A stretch of DNA of 64,000 nucleotides from Deroplatys truncata (taxonomy: Eukaryota; Arthropoda; Insecta; Mantodea; Mantidae), in the NCBI GenBank assembly GCA_030765065.1, contig CM060976.1:55598539-55662538 (forward strand), in the 5' to 3' direction. The translations under genes and the position numbers were made by a program. The notes beneath the pieces were generated by a model, which had not been told where the DNA came from, made no database searches, and was given only the letters and a program-made list of their open reading frames with translations. Positions 12,146 to 24,939 of the stretch are shown piece after piece; positions within the stretch are counted from its first letter, which is position 1; the number at the start of each line of letters is the position of its first letter.

Positions 12146-12499
12146 AGGCGGCGCCGTGGCCTAGTGGTTAGACCCGGGTTCAATCCCAGGGACCTGCATG
12201 TGGGATTTGTGGTGGACGAAGCGGCGTCTGGGCGGGTTTACTCCGGGTTCTCCGGTTTCCCTCGCCATTCATTCCACCAACTGCTCCATCATCACCTTTC
12301 CTTTCATCCATTTCACCAACATTTCGTTTCATCTACTTCCTTCATCCCATACCAGGCATCGAGCTGATCACCCATCCTGGATGCTCTGTCTGATCCATGA
12401 GTGTCTGCTCCTCGACGGGCCTCTGACCCCAGGCACCCGCCTGTAAGTCCTGGGGGTGTAAATCCTACATAAGAGGAGGGTAAACAGATAATGAATGAA
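12146..12499 (+). mobile_element. tRNA-derived SINE, group I, 354 bp with 14-bp target duplication
   Basis: Flanked by a perfect 14-bp duplication, TGATTTGCATAACA, at 12132-12145 and 12500-12513. The head carries an A box (TGGCCTAGTGG, 12157-12167) and a B box (GGGTTCAATCC, 12176-12186). Only 8 bp separate the two boxes, so the anticodon arm has been lost. The body ends in an AATGAATGAAT tail. Its 3' half (CATCCTGGATGCT, CTGCTCCTCGACGGGC, AAATCCTACATAAGAGGA) matches the minus-strand SINE at 42300-42647. Frames across 12164-12446 are not genes. Confidence 0.92.
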
Positions 12500-12513
12500 T
12501 GATTTGCATAACA

Positions 12514-13476
12514 CTTTGTAGAGGAGTTATAGGTAACTCAGTGTATAAGTGTTTTACGGGACAGAATGCAACCGCCATGTATATCGATGCCAAAAACTTC
12601 CCATACTGACACTGGGAGCTGCAGTAGTACCTTTAGCTGATTTGACAAACTTTTATTCTTTGGCATACATTCATACACGCCTTTGAAAACGTCCCTGAAG
12701 GAACAACTTATCACATGCATCTGTTAACAAAGCTGTTTTAAAACAAAATGGCAGATAAGCAGTTCGACCAATTGGATTTAAGCCGTTACCCAACAAATGT
12801 TCGTTGTACAGCCTTGTCAAAAAATGTTAAATATTAGGTAGATAATTTCGCTTCTATTATAAATTGCGGTATATATCAGTCCATACAGTGATTTAAATGA
12901 CTGATGCAGTTTGTGTATTTGAGTTAAAACTGCCAAAACTAGCTCCAAACACGGTATGGAGCTGCAAAAAGCGTGTAAAGATTCGAGCTGGGGTCTGAGT
13001 TCTGCAATGATTTATTCGTATAGGAACCCCAGTTCGCTAGGTAGCATTGACCGAATGGTATTATCACGGTTGCTTTCCCACTGTACTACTTCGGTTTGAG
13101 TTTAAATATTTCATGTTAAGTTCAAACTTTTTATGCTTTTTTTTTATCTCTCTGGGACTATAATTTCATATTATGGTACAAAGAACATTTTTGATAAAAT
13201 AAGTGTGTACAAAATAGAATAATCGTCATGTTTTCCACTGATAGCTGGATTACCTATACTTCGTAGTAGGTATTTTATTGTGCTTGGTATTATGCTTGAC
13301 CCCCTCAACCAAGTTTAAAACACTTCACACATGCAAAGTGGCTTTAGCTATTTGCGCCTGCGTCAATGCTTGGTGTGAATAAACTCTCCATTATCTACTG
13401 AGTATTTGAAAACTTTCTACGAGACACGGCTGCTGTCATAATCTACACAAACGACGAGTATATTGGCATCTGTTAA
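12514..13476. other. Unassigned stretch
   Basis: No element or gene recognised. Confidence 0.5.
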
Positions 13477-13929
13477 TTTATGGAGAAACAAGGTGTAATG
13501 CCCGGCCAAATATTACGAGGAATGTACAAGCCTTCTTCGAAGAACGACGGTTACCATTGCTTCCCCGGCCTGCACGTTCACCTGACATGTCGCCCATCGA
13601 ACATGTCTGGGATATGGTTGGTCGGCACCTGGTGCGTGTTGGTCCTTCAGTAACCAGTGTCACGGATTTGTGGGGTCAAATACAAACTGCGTGGAGGGAA
13701 ATCCCTCAGAAACGTATTCAGAACCTTTTTGATTCAATGCCACGGCGTATAGCAGCTCTAATTGCAGCGCATGGAGGCCACACCAAATACTGAATATTAG
13801 TGCTCAAAGGTCATGTATAGATTTGAAATGTTTATCATTTGTTACTTGTCATGTACCTAACCTGTGGTATTAAATTCATTGAATTCGTGCGTTTCCTTCT
13901 TGGTGTTGCAATTTTTACAAACGACAGTG
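13477..13929 (+). mobile_element. Tc1-like transposon, 3' half
   Basis: The right end is an intact terminal inverted repeat (reverse complement CACTGTCGTTTGTAAAAATT) followed by TA at 13930-13931. The same terminus in the other orientation opens the fragment at 35748 (CACTGCCGTTTGTGAAAATT). The left half is missing and the 5' breakpoint near 13477 is approximate. Confidence 0.88.
13485..13793 (+). pseudogene. Tc1-like transposase, C-terminal third
   Basis: Open frame ending at TGA 13791-13793. It shows the DDE_3 C-terminal block: NARPNITRNVQAFFEERR, then PARSPDMSPIEHVWD with the catalytic Glu, then RRIAALIAAHGGHTKY at the C-terminus. The residue before NARP is Cys (TGT, 13494-13496), where the second catalytic Asp is expected. 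From that position to the Glu there are 34 intervening residues, the DD34E spacing of Tc1 elements. Missing its N-terminal two thirds and one catalytic residue, it cannot be active. Confidence 0.92.
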
Positions 13930-13931
13930 TA

Positions 13932-14695
13932 GCTTGCTTTTAAAATATTACTTCCTTCAATGTAATTCATGATCCTCTCGTTCTCTCAAAACTTATGTTT
14001 ATTGTTACACATTAAGTAACTAAACTTAATAAACATTTATTATATATAATTCATTGTAATGTCTTGACGCCTTTTCGTGTTAATTAATTCCTTTTATTCG
14101 ACGTATTCGTTAATTAACTTGGAATTCCAAGTTTCGTAGCTTCAAAATGAATTTTTGTGCCGACTAGAACTTCCATTCCACTCCTCCCTATCTTCCTTTG
14201 TTCGTTTAGGTAGGATTAAAAAGGAGAGACAGACGTCTTAAATACCCACCACTAATTTAAGAAATGCATGGCTTCTCTCGAAACGACAGAAAAAGATCTA
14301 GCTTATCCGTCAACATACAGCAAAGAAGCCGAAGAAAGAAAAGAAAAAAAATTAGGGGGAAGCTCGTGACGCTGAACAAACTCAGAATCTTTCCAGGATG
14401 TAACAAATATTTGCAGGAAATTCCCCTGCTCCAATCAACCGTTTAATTAAAAATATTCCATCATATCTTATTTTCTAAACTGTTTTTTATTCAAATATCA
14501 AATGTTCTAGCTAATGAGATGAAGAATAAAATGTAAATGTTGAAATTTCTATAAAGAATCTGTTAAATACTGTTTATTCTGAATGAAATGTAAGTATATG
14601 TAACTGTCAAATTGTTAGAGATAGGCATTGTTATTCTTCATCAAAGATATGTTTTGTGTCATTAATGATTTCGAAGATGCCTGTTTGATGTTTTA
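13932..14695. other. Unassigned stretch
   Basis: AT-rich sequence. The 60-codon Lys/Arg-rich frame at 14264-14446 has no recognised domain. Confidence 0.5.
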
Positions 14696-14696
14696 A

Positions 14697-15415
14697 GCCA
14701 TCCGTTTTTGCTTTCTCCACCACGTGCATAATAGGTAGAGAAGGTATTGCATTCTACCCAAATATTCTATACCGAGATTTCACCGGAAACATTTGCTTTC
14801 AGGCTGAATAAATTTTTTTTGTTTTAAATGCGCACACGTATGTCTTTAAAACTTTGTTAAAAACGAAAGCTTATACGAACACAAAACTTTGTATTTGGTT
14901 CAGAACTTCTAAAGATGCGAAACGGAATGTATATTTTGAATTTTCTGGGAATAACCTTTGAAGTGCTCTTACTCAAAAGTAGGTTTGTATAATCTTGTAT
15001 AACTAGTAAACCTTAAGTGATATACGAAAACGTACTACTCAAGACATTTAGATCTCCTTAATACACATTTTATTTCAAATAACCTTTTTGTGGCATAAGC
15101 TATTTCCGAGATATCCGTTATCAATGGTTAGACTTGCTAATTACTTGGTCATCCTTTAAAGTCCTTTCAAGATTCAGTTGTTTCACGCCATTGCATGGAA
15201 GCACTATGGAATTTTAAGGCCAGCTTAAAGCATTTGACTATCGCTGTTCCCTTTGTATTCTAACGAAATGTATACTGTAGCTATTTCTGCAAATATTTAT
15301 CTGGATTAAAATGTATTATATAGAAAAATAAGCTTTAGTAAGAATATATTGTATACCAATAAGCAACAAAGGGTAGAGAAAGTAGTGTGAATGTAATACA
15401 TCAGATTTTGATATG
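14697..15415 (+). repeat. R-family repeat (R5), internally deleted
   Basis: Head TTTCTCCACCACG ... GGTAGAGAAGG near 14710-14745, then GGTATTGCATTCTACCC. The middle block (from GATGCGA to TATATTTTGAATTTTCTGGG) is directly joined, so about 150 bp of R is missing. The tail GGTAGAGAAAGTAGTGTGAATG lies near 15375. Confidence 0.8.
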
Positions 15416-15905
15416 CTATACCAGTGTTTTATTTGTGGTGAGTTTATATAAATAGTATACAAAATCAAGGGGAGAACACAGCTACCTGATGTTTAAATAC
15501 TTGACTATCGTCTAAGCCTCCTGTACTTAATAGGAAATGCATATTTGTTAACATCCAGGAAAATTGTCTAACCGTCACACAGAGAGAACAGTATACACAA
15601 AAATTCACAGTTAAAAATATTTTCTGGGTTAAAACCTTGTTTAGGTATTACGTCTCCACATGGCGCCAGAGCCAACTGGTGTGGTAGGCGTGACCTTTCT
15701 AACGTGAAGTTGAGTGATTTACTGTTGGCCGACCAGAAGCTAATTATTTCTAACCAGAGAGAGACTTTTAGATGTACTCAGCAAATTCACTTTCCTATTA
15801 AATACAATACTTGAATATCTATCAAAATAAATCTTTCCCGTTGCTATAATGCATTTGAACAGTAAAATAAAACAGTTTAATTGTAAACACAGCACTTCAG
15901 CAAAA
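15416..15905. other. Unassigned stretch between R copies
   Basis: Nothing recognised. Confidence 0.5.
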
Positions 15906-15909
15906 GAAA

Positions 15910-16775
15910 ATCTTGTGTTACATTCACATAACTTTCTCTACCCTCTAACGCTCTTCTTACAAAAGTTTATTTTTCTATCCACTTAATTTTACTCAAGATA
16001 AACTTTACCGGAAATGCCTGCATTACATTTTTCGTTATATACACAAAGTGAATAGCGATAGTCAAATGTTTTTTGAACTGGACGCTACATGCCATAAAGT
16101 TCCATACTCTTTCCACGATAACGCGAGAAACAACTGAAAATCGACAGGACTTTAAAACAATGGTCAAGTATTGAACAATTCGAACCATTAGTAACGAATA
16201 TCTCTGAAATGGTTAATGCCATAAAAATTATTTTTAATAAATTGCGTGTTTTAAAGAGACATACATTTTTTATCTAGCACTTTTCTCTATCGCTTAACAT
16301 TTATCAATTTATACAAGATTACACAAAATTCCTTCCGAATGAAGAGTACTTCACTGGCTATTTCCAGAAAATTCAAGATATACATTTTATTTTTTATCCG
16401 AACATCTTAAATATATAATATTTTAATCAAAGTCGTTACAGTGAGGTTTCAGAATTTAAAAATTCCTAAAAATGTTCGATGTAAAGGGTAGTTGGGGATG
16501 ATGGAATTTTCTTGAGAATCTTCGTGTCGCCTCTATGGAAGTTACTGAATTTAAATACAAAGTTTGGAATCTACCTGAGATTTCGTTTTATATTTATGCC
16601 TTTCACAGACGCACACACACATCTCCATATACACACGAATAATTTTTAAAACTGTTTTTTGAATCAAGTGGGCCTCAAAACATTTATTCTCTGCGAAATT
16701 TCCGTGCAAAATTTTTGGGTGGAATGCAATACTTTCTCTTTTACCAGGTACGTCGTAGAGAAAGTAAAAATATAC
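15910..16775 (-). repeat. R-family repeat, near full length (R6)
   Basis: Tail TTACATTCACATAACTTTCTC at 15918, head GGTGGAATGCAATACTTTCTC ... CGTAGAGAAAG at 16718-16764, CA tract near 16610. Frames at 15967-16188 and 16551-16811 fall inside R. Confidence 0.85.
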
Positions 16776-17335
16776 AATACTTTCATCATAACCTTCTTTT
16801 TTCAACTTCATATAAAAATCAACGAGTTTTTCTGAATCATAATGAAAATGTTGTTTAATTTCAAATATATCTTATTTATTGCAGTATGTTTGCATTATCA
16901 CCTACAAAAAAAATTCAAATTTTCAGCTAAGTGCAATAGTTTTTGACTTGTGGAAATATATGGCTTTAAAAAACCTACTTTCGGGAAACTGCATTTTAAA
17001 TTTATACTTAAGGCAGATTAACACACTCCAGCTCCATATTCATCCTGAAATTGGTTCATCTAAAAAAAGCTTACCACATGCGTATACCTTGTAACAAAAG
17101 AAAAATCACATGTAATTTTGTAACATGAGCAGTGCTTTGGGATACTTGAAGTGGGCGTGTGAACTACATTCAGCTATATTTAAACACATATTTTGTTCAT
17201 CAAATACATCGCATATGCTATAAATTATAGTCAATAAATTCAGAATATTTTTGAAAGCTTTAGCACCAAAAATAAAACAAAAAAATCGGCTTTACAAGTA
17301 TATTCACGTACGTGCACGGAAACACAACGATAACT
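16776..17335. other. Unassigned stretch
   Basis: Nothing recognised. The 71-codon frame at 16879-17094 lacks motifs. Confidence 0.5.
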
Positions 17336-17339
17336 TTGG

Positions 17340-17700
17340 TTTTATATAATCTTTGTGTTTATTTAATGTTGGCAGAAACTTATCAACTGTGATCCACACC
17401 AGCCCAATCTTTTATCGGTCTGAATTCAAATCCGACACACATGCATTAGCCTAAGAAGGAAGGTCAGGCCTAGGTGAGTGGCGAAGGGAAGGAATTAATA
17501 AAACAGTTCATCTGAGTGGCTGGAAGGCATTCTTTGCAACGACTGTCTATGCTAGCCCCTGATTGAGTCCGCCTCGTATACTGGTTTAATGTCAAAATGG
17601 GGACACTCAAACACTAACCTATATACCCAGATCGGTTTCAAACTCAGGAACGAAGGAAAAGGGAGTAAGTGCATAAACGTTAACTGCAGTGGAAGAACAA
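17340..17700 (+). repeat. Repeat Y, copy 2
   Basis: Diverged direct-orientation copy of 9062-9430 (see that entry). It includes a stretch CTGGTTTAATGTCAAAATGG aligned to TTGGTTTGATGTCGAAAGTC. No coding frame. Confidence 0.6.
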
Positions 17701-18960
17701 AGTAAGAGGTGGGTCATATTTGGCAAGATTTCATACACTCGACTATAAACCCATAATTATGTTCCTCAAAGAGGAGACTGTGGAAGATACGAAGCTAAAC
17801 AGGATCGTAAATGTACACTTAGACTTACCTATATGTAATGTGCGTTCGCAAAATGTTATATTTTGCATTCTGATATTTAGCAGAGGTTTTAGAAAACAAT
17901 TCCAAAGATGCAAAGTCTACTAAAGTGTAGCACCGAGTAATCTACTCTTAAATTTCTATCAATTTCAAACAAATTTCATCCACAAATATTCGCTTAGCTT
18001 TTAACATTGTCTAATTAACAATTTCCCGTTACCTCGACGTTTAAATAACACCAATCTGACCAATATAATGGAATTTCGTTATAAACATTAGTGCAGAGGT
18101 TTCATTTTGCAAGCCTGCCTAAATATTTGTGTGGGGTTTACCTTTACATTGTGTCATAGGGTGTTGTGTAAATACATAGGTGCAATACCTCAAATTTTCA
18201 TTTACTTTTAGTGGTAGATTTCGTGTTCCTTTAACTGGCATTTATGAAAGCATACCGATGAACATGAGATTGCAATCGTAATGCATTTAAAATAAAAACC
18301 GTAGTCAGTCCTAGAGTCAAGTTGCAGAAAACAGAAATATGTTTAATCAATTTAAGCCTTAATGATGTGCACAAAATGTTAATACTGTAAACGAACGTCA
18401 GTCTCCTTTGTACAATTGTCACAAATGGTAGTCTAAAAAGACATTGGCAAGGTTTAAGGCACTGTCCTGGATACCATTATGGTTAGACTCGGTTTCTAAC
18501 AGTTTCTAGTTCTAACAACTAAATAAAATAAGAGCATATATATTTATTCCTGCAGAATTGCAATAAATAAGGTATATACTTCATTGCAGAATTTCTTTTG
18601 GTTAGGACATTCAAAGCCTTTGCTTCGGTTCGAAAATATTCGGCTGAACCTCGAATCAAAGACAGCAGTCCGATTTAAGCACGATACTCGATGATGTGAA
18701 TCAGGGGGAGGGGGGAAGAAAATTTAGGAACTCACTTTACCCAACTTTCAGAAAGTAGGATTTAATCGTGGGAGCTTGCGGAATCACACCTCGCCATTTC
18801 ATCGACACCTGGAAGAGCTTTCAACTTTCCATAAGAAACATCATTGATATAAAAGGCACACTTAGAAGATTGTAAAGGATTTGGTAGCCTAATCCATAAC
18901 ATCTAATGCCTTAGTTACATAAATTAACAATTAATATCATTCAATAATAATTTATAAAAG
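17701..18960. other. Unassigned stretch
   Basis: No gene or element recognised on either strand. Confidence 0.5.
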
Positions 18961-18961
18961 A

Positions 18962-19262
18962 AATTATGACCATAAGAACACAACGAATAATAAAAATAAC
19001 CGAAATGAGAATGCTGAGAAAAATAGCTGGAAACATATTGTATGACCGAGTAAGAAATGGAGATATTGGAGAGATGTGTAAGATCCTGCCTGTGACAGAA
19101 TGGGTTGCAAGAAGCCCCCCCCCCCCAAAAGAAAATGCAACGAACATGTATCCAGATGTCGGAGGAAAGAACTGCACGAATAGTAAGGGACAATACCCCA
19201 GAAGGAAAAAGAAATCCAGGACAAAAGGAAGGCTGATTCACCTATGTAACAGACGACCAAGA
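18962..19262 (+). pseudogene. 3' end of a LINE ORF2 (post-reverse-transcriptase tail)
   Basis: The plus frame reads ITEMRMLRKIAGNILYDRVR, then NGDIGEMCKILPVTEWV. A second frame near 19150 reads SEERTARIVRDNTPEGKRN. This succession (Q-AEM-LR-I-G-T-DR-RN-DIR ... P-GRR--GRP) is the conserved C-terminal tail of insect non-LTR ORF2 proteins. A run of 12 C at 19115-19126 sits between the two frames and probably marks the slippage that broke the reading frame. The 5' end is truncated, as is usual for LINEs. Confidence 0.8.
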
Positions 19263-19880
19263 TGAGCAAAGCCTATTATAAGTATTAATTTAACTAAGCA
19301 CATCAAAATTTCTGTTGGCTATAAATTTTATAAATGGAAATATGTTCTATCTTGTTTAAAATCGTAACCAGTAGTCACAGGAGGTTGGTTTGATCACAGA
19401 TGTCAACTATAATAAGTTACAATTAACTTTCTATTCATTTCAACCAAGTCTGAAATGTGTTAATAAATGTTATTCAAACATGTTTGCTTAAAATATGCAT
19501 TCATATGGGCCGTCGTTTGTCTAAAATGCAATTTGGCCATCTAAACTACCAACATTTTTGTACCAATTTTAACCAAATTTGAAATGTGCTGACAACTTCA
19601 AACTCCTATGTATAAAATCTCTGCTACGTAGGTTCTAGCAGCGGTTTGCGGGTGGTTTGTGCGTTTGGGTGGACTGACAAAATGACAATAATAGGTACTT
19701 CGAGTAGCATGTGCATCTAAAAAGGCTTTAAATATATGATTACAATATAATAGGTTTGGAATGAGGCGGTTTTATGTACCAAACAATGCCATCAATGCAT
19801 TATTAGGAAACATGTAAACATTATGTATTCTTGGCGTAACTACAGTGTTAATCACGTTTATAGCCTGTATTTTACTATAT
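19263..19880. other. Unassigned stretch
   Basis: Nothing recognised. Confidence 0.5.
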
Positions 19881-20636
19881 GTTGGATATACTTTCTTGTA
19901 CAGGACGCAAAACATTTCCACTGGACACGAATTTCACTAGCGAGAGCTCGTCTCACAAAGGCGGGGAAATTTTCGAAAAATTACAAAGACCTTTTGTAAA
20001 CTTTACGCGCTAGAAAGGCACAAGTGAATCACGCTGGGGGAACACCCGACAAATTCACATGCCGGGAATTTCACCATTTTGCTAAATCATGTGAGTTGGA
20101 GGCGTCAATAGGAAGGAACTAAAACCCCTCCAGATTTCTTAAATTTGAGAAATCGCGCTGTTAGGCAACCAATAAGAAAGTTGAAAATAAACTTCGGACC
20201 GCCAGTGTCTTAGAGCACATCCGGGAAGCAAATTCATTCTTCTGTTGAACTCACTTGCGGACATAACCTGCGACACTCCGCGAAAGCATTCCGCGCCAAT
20301 TCTTTAGTATAAAATGTAAAATAAGGAAATATCGTGTGCGCAACGGTAACAATTTTAATGTTAAGTATTCTTGTGAACTTACCTGTCGCTAGAAACTACG
20401 GCCGTCAGAGAAACAACTCCGCGCTAAGTGTTTAGTAAGAAACAATGAAATGTCGTACGCGAAGTAAGAAAACTCCCAGTAAAATGTTAAGTGCAAGTGA
20501 ACAGCCTTCGGGGAACAATAAATTCGACGTAGTGCTGTGTTAGCGAAGTAATCTCCGAAAGCCAATACAATAGAAATGCGTCAATTATCTCTACACTAAT
20601 CTTTGTAAAGTGCTATTGTTATTAATTTCAACATCT
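19881..20636. repeat. LTR-like or repeat block with diverged tandem modules
   Basis: A locally higher-GC block. It contains a CCAAT box context (GCAACCAATAAGAAAG near 20164) and two diverged modules of about 115 bp. Module 1 runs about 20282-20385 (TCCGCGCCAATTCTTTAGTA ... TTAATGTTAAGTATTC) and module 2 about 20405-20510 (CTCCGCGCTAAGTGTTTAGTA ... AAAATGTTAAGTGC). It could be a solo LTR (TGTTGGATA ... TTTCAACA), but no target duplication was found, so the class is open. Confidence 0.35.
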
Positions 20637-20830
20637 GACCCGGTAGCTCAGTCGGCAGGGCATCTGCCTGCTGTGCGAGGGGTCCCGGTTTCGATTGATT
20701 CTGGCTAGGGGCGTAGGAGTTTTTCTCTAGCCAAGATTATTCCCTATCCTCCCCAGAGTCTGGAAGTATGAGTGTGTCTGTATCATCTAATGATTAAAAC
20801 CCAAAAAAGTGCAAAAAACCCAACGACAAG
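20637..20830 (+). mobile_element. tRNA-derived SINE, group IV
   Basis: The head closely resembles a tRNA, with an A box (TAGCTCAGTCGG, 20644-20655), GGGCATCTGCCTGCTG in the anticodon region and a B-box-like GGTCCCGGTTTCGATT. The body (TTTTTCTCTAGCCAAGATT, ATTCCCTATCCTCC) is shared with the minus copy at 3885-4066. It is a SINE rather than a tRNA gene because the 3' acceptor strand does not pair and a shared non-tRNA body follows. Confidence 0.75.
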
Positions 20831-23800
20831 AGAATACAGTTAACACTATTGCCAATAGACAAAGTGTGCCTAAAACAAAAAGTTCTTGAGACCAATTCCA
20901 GGCAAATATAGTGTGACGGTTGTAGTTTTATTTTATGAAAATATGATAAATATAATTTCATAACATTTAAGACCTTTAGGTCAAAGTATGAGTAAGTAAA
21001 TCCATGAAAATGGATTTAGAATTCTCGCTAGTCATTTCCCGGACGCTTATGTAAGCAGGGGTTTCGTGGTATGATTTTTAGGGGAATGGTTACCTTATGT
21101 TCTACACGTGGGTGGATTATGAAGTTCATGCTGGCAGCCGCTTACATCAGTGCTGCATAAAGCACTGGTTCAGCATACTCCTCGGATATGTAAACCAATA
21201 GCGTGTTTTAGGTTAGGGCCCTGCCTATGACTTGCCTAGCATAACTCTTGTGACGGTCGGCTCTTTACATTTATTTTGTGCTAGTTTACAATTTGGATCC
21301 TAGGGACAATGAAGACGGAACGCTGGACGTCTTAGTCAAGCAGTAAACCCACAAGATGTTTCTCTCCCTTAGCAGTGTAGTTTAGATTGGTTACTAGAAA
21401 GATTAAGGTCTCTCTTGGATTCAGAATTACACGTCTAATAGTATCACCCTTTCACCACCCTTCCAGTACCCGCAAAATATAACCCTCTCGATGACATCCC
21501 CGAGTTACATCCCCGTTTTTGTCACATCTGATACAGGCGCAGTTTTGGGCAAAGTAGCCTTACGTGACATCCGGTGAAGCTGCCTAAGGCTATGTCACAT
21601 ATTTTATGTCATAATTGACACGAATTTGATAGAAAAAAATCGCTTCTTTGCGAATAACCTATAGAGCAAATATGAAAATATCATGGTGGGTAGAAAAATA
21701 AATGTAGAAAAATAAATGTGATTGTAGCACTTTGTTATGCAAGAACTTTACAACACAAAGCAGTAAAGCTGGAAGCGCAATCTTTGCATGCATTTTGGAA
21801 TATTTAATTATATCATCTCACTCTTATTTCATCTCCTTATCTCTTATGATCTGGCAGATATGGCTTTCTTACTCTTATTTTATTTACTTATTTTCGAATG
21901 TTCCAGCCCCTTTAACTTTATATGCATTTATTATATTTTTATTGTGTACTGTTTATATCATTACAAAAATTTACAATATCATAAATTTCAAAACATTGAA
22001 AAATATTGAAATTAAGATTTTCATTAAATTTTCGAATACTTAATTAATTTTGGATTTTATTTTACTTTCTGATGATTATACTATTATAGGCTATTTTCGA
22101 CCAACTTATATACTTTTTGGTAGAAAATAATCATTTTGGTTTTAAGACCATGTTAAAAACTCATAATTGTAACTTTATATTTCTTGAAGCTTTTTCTGTG
22201 TTGCAAAATGTAAGATACATATCCGAGAAAAACAGCTCTATATTTTGAATTATCGTATCCCATTGTAAGTAACTGCATTAAAATGGCTGCCTGGGGAGCC
22301 ATTGTATCGTTAAGAGAGTTTTAAATCATTTGTGTCATATTTCTAACACATCAAGGACCAATTTACACAAAAAGTGAGAAAATTTCACTTTGTTATATTT
22401 GGAAAATGTTCCCTTAATAAAACCTCAAGATATTACCTACTAGATTTTACGTGTTCTAAGTAACCAAGAGGTTCAATATATTTTTTAATGTCATGGTTAT
22501 TGCATCTTTGGTTCATTCTTATTTGTTTTACACATTTGGACAGTATGGATAATTTGTCTATTTTTCATACAAGAATTATTTTCAGCTTAAACTAAGCGTT
22601 TTCGCTTAGTTTTAATTTTACATATTTGTCACGAGATATCAAATATTCCAAAATATGTGATCTTTGTCTAGTAGGCTAAAAGCTATTTTATGGATCTTTC
22701 ATCAATTATTACGAAGCCTGCTAAATTAACCATGCCTTTCCTATTAATTTCAATGTAGTTTTAATATCCGCAATTACCACAGCAAAATTATTTTAGTTAG
22801 GTGCAAGGGGATAGATAGCGAGAGAATAACCTAATCATTCAGTAGGATAATGCCAGCAAATGAGCGGGTTCTGCTAGGCTTAGAGTAAGAAGATGGAATA
22901 GAAAAGCTTTACATTTTGCATTGGTATCTTAATAGTGATGACAGTTTAAAGCTCTCTGCTACTACTCGCTGTTTTTATAGAAGTTGACAAATATAATGGC
23001 ACAAATTTTCAGCCAATCATGACTCTGACTGGTCGATATCTAACATAACATTGGCTTGGTCATATGCAAGCAAACATGATTGATCTGTATCAGATGCTTG
23101 ACGTATGGGTTGAACAGTCGTAAATAGCAATGGCGTCTGCTGGTTTGAGCATCTGCCTGATGATGGTTTGACATGTAACCCTTAAACTGATTCATAGCAC
23201 GCTGCACTGTTTAATTTAGATATAGTAGGCCCGAAGCGGGGTTAAAAGATTCATATGAACCAAATGTTATTGTTAGCATTTTTTGTAAGTCTTGCGAGTT
23301 GAAACATGTGAAGTGATCTTCAAATGAGCTTAGATATGTAAGTACAACAATATTCTTTTGAGAGTAAGGGAAACCCTTATTACCCTGTCTAAGATTATGA
23401 CCTCGAGTCTCAGAAATATTAGGCGGATGTGCTACGCGAAGGTGGGGATTTGTTAGGACTGTTCTTGTTGAAAGTAATGTAAAACAATCTCTAACCCGTT
23501 TACGTTAAGTACACATCTGTATATGTTTTAATGGTGTATGCACTCCTGCTGTAGATCCAAACTTCATTACAATTTGCATTAGTGAAAACAAGAAGAAAAG
23601 AAAAAGTTCAACAATAGTTGTGTAATGATTATAGTACAACCTTTTTCTTTCATTTTCAAATGTTGTTAGTTCTTGAAAGCAATCATTAGTTTCAGGTTAA
23701 ACTAATCCCGACTATATGGAAGAATCATGCAATTTCATTTTTACGCGCTAAGCCTTTTTTATAAGAAACTATTAAAGCATAACGATAATCGGACATTCAG

Positions 23801-24930
23801 GACACTCGGTGTTCCTACCATTCAGGACATGCAAAGGGTAATGCGATTGCTATTAACGAGAATTAGGAGCTGAGGGCTCAAGAAAGCTTGCCCATTAGCA
23901 AATATGGTCTCTCATTTAATAACTCCAAATTAAACCCAATGTATGAAAATCTCAAGTTCCAGATTTTCTATTCCATATGAAAATCGAATCTAAGATTACT
24001 TCTAATTGAGAATGTGTATGGTTTATTGGGAAACAAACACTGAAAGTAGGAGAGGTCCTACTTTTTAAACCTGATTTAACATGTCATACATTACCTGTCA
24101 TATACATATGGACTACGATATGGACCAAACATGGAACAATCTACCAGCGTCGGGAGCACACACACATATGCTGGTGAGTACAGGTTGCGCAGTAGCATTA
24201 TTCTGAATCACGTCACCTGTCAGCGCATAGGGAGCGAGAAGTAAGCAAGAGACAGTGTACTATCCCTGCATAGTGGCTTCCTCGTTCCGACTTTGTGCGT
24301 GTTCTCGATTCTAGCTATCAGTGACCGAAAGTTTACGTAACCTCATTAAACCCGAAAAACTGACTGCTTTTTAACTTTAAACTCAGTCTCTTTGTATTCA
24401 TTTTATATCCCCACTAACACAAGCTTCGGACGAAAACATTCCCCTCCACTTTAAAACTACTAGAACCTAACTTAACGGAGAGAAAACTTCCATTTTAATT
24501 TTCGGAAACAATATACTGAAGAAATATTATAATTAGCTTTCTTGCGCTTTCAAGATTGTTCTGAACGTTTTTACAACTGTAGTGACCATTCACTTTTGCA
24601 TGTGTGATGTCTACAGAATTATTTAAAAAATATATTTAATAGAGCAAATTCACATTTAGACTCATTTATGGATACAATATGAACATTTTCACGAAATTTC
24701 CGGCACTACAAATAATCATTTATGGAAATATGTTACGTACTTTCCAAAAATGTCTAATGACTTTGATTACAATATCATATTTAAGACAATAACATATCAA
24801 AGAGCACTAATTATCTAGAATTTTTAGTAATTAGCCAATGAAGTCCTCTTTACGTTTATTGAATGTTATATAGGTTAAGGGAACTCCGCACTGAAATTAC
24901 TTATTACTATAAATTTCAAACAATTAGTTC
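20831..24930. other. Unassigned 4.1 kb stretch
   Basis: No gene or known element recognised on either strand. The longest frame (21732-22043, 103 codons) is hydrophobic and AT-driven, without a motif. A perfect short hairpin lies at 22589-22612. Confidence 0.5.
22589..22612. other. Perfect 10-bp hairpin with TTTT loop
   Basis: AAACTAAGCG (22589-22598), loop TTTT, CGCTTAGTTT (22603-22612). Function unknown. Confidence 0.8.
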
Positions 24931-24939
24931 AACCTATTA

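Noticed and set aside
20637-20710. tRNA gene
   Set aside because: The acceptor strands do not pair and the same downstream body recurs at 3885-4066.
21732-22043. 103-codon membrane protein
   Set aside because: Hydrophobicity follows from AT/T-rich composition. No conserved pattern or start context.
23130-23185. Second hammerhead motif (CTGATGATGG near 23158)
   Set aside because: No GAAA-C core or closing stem follows at the right distance.
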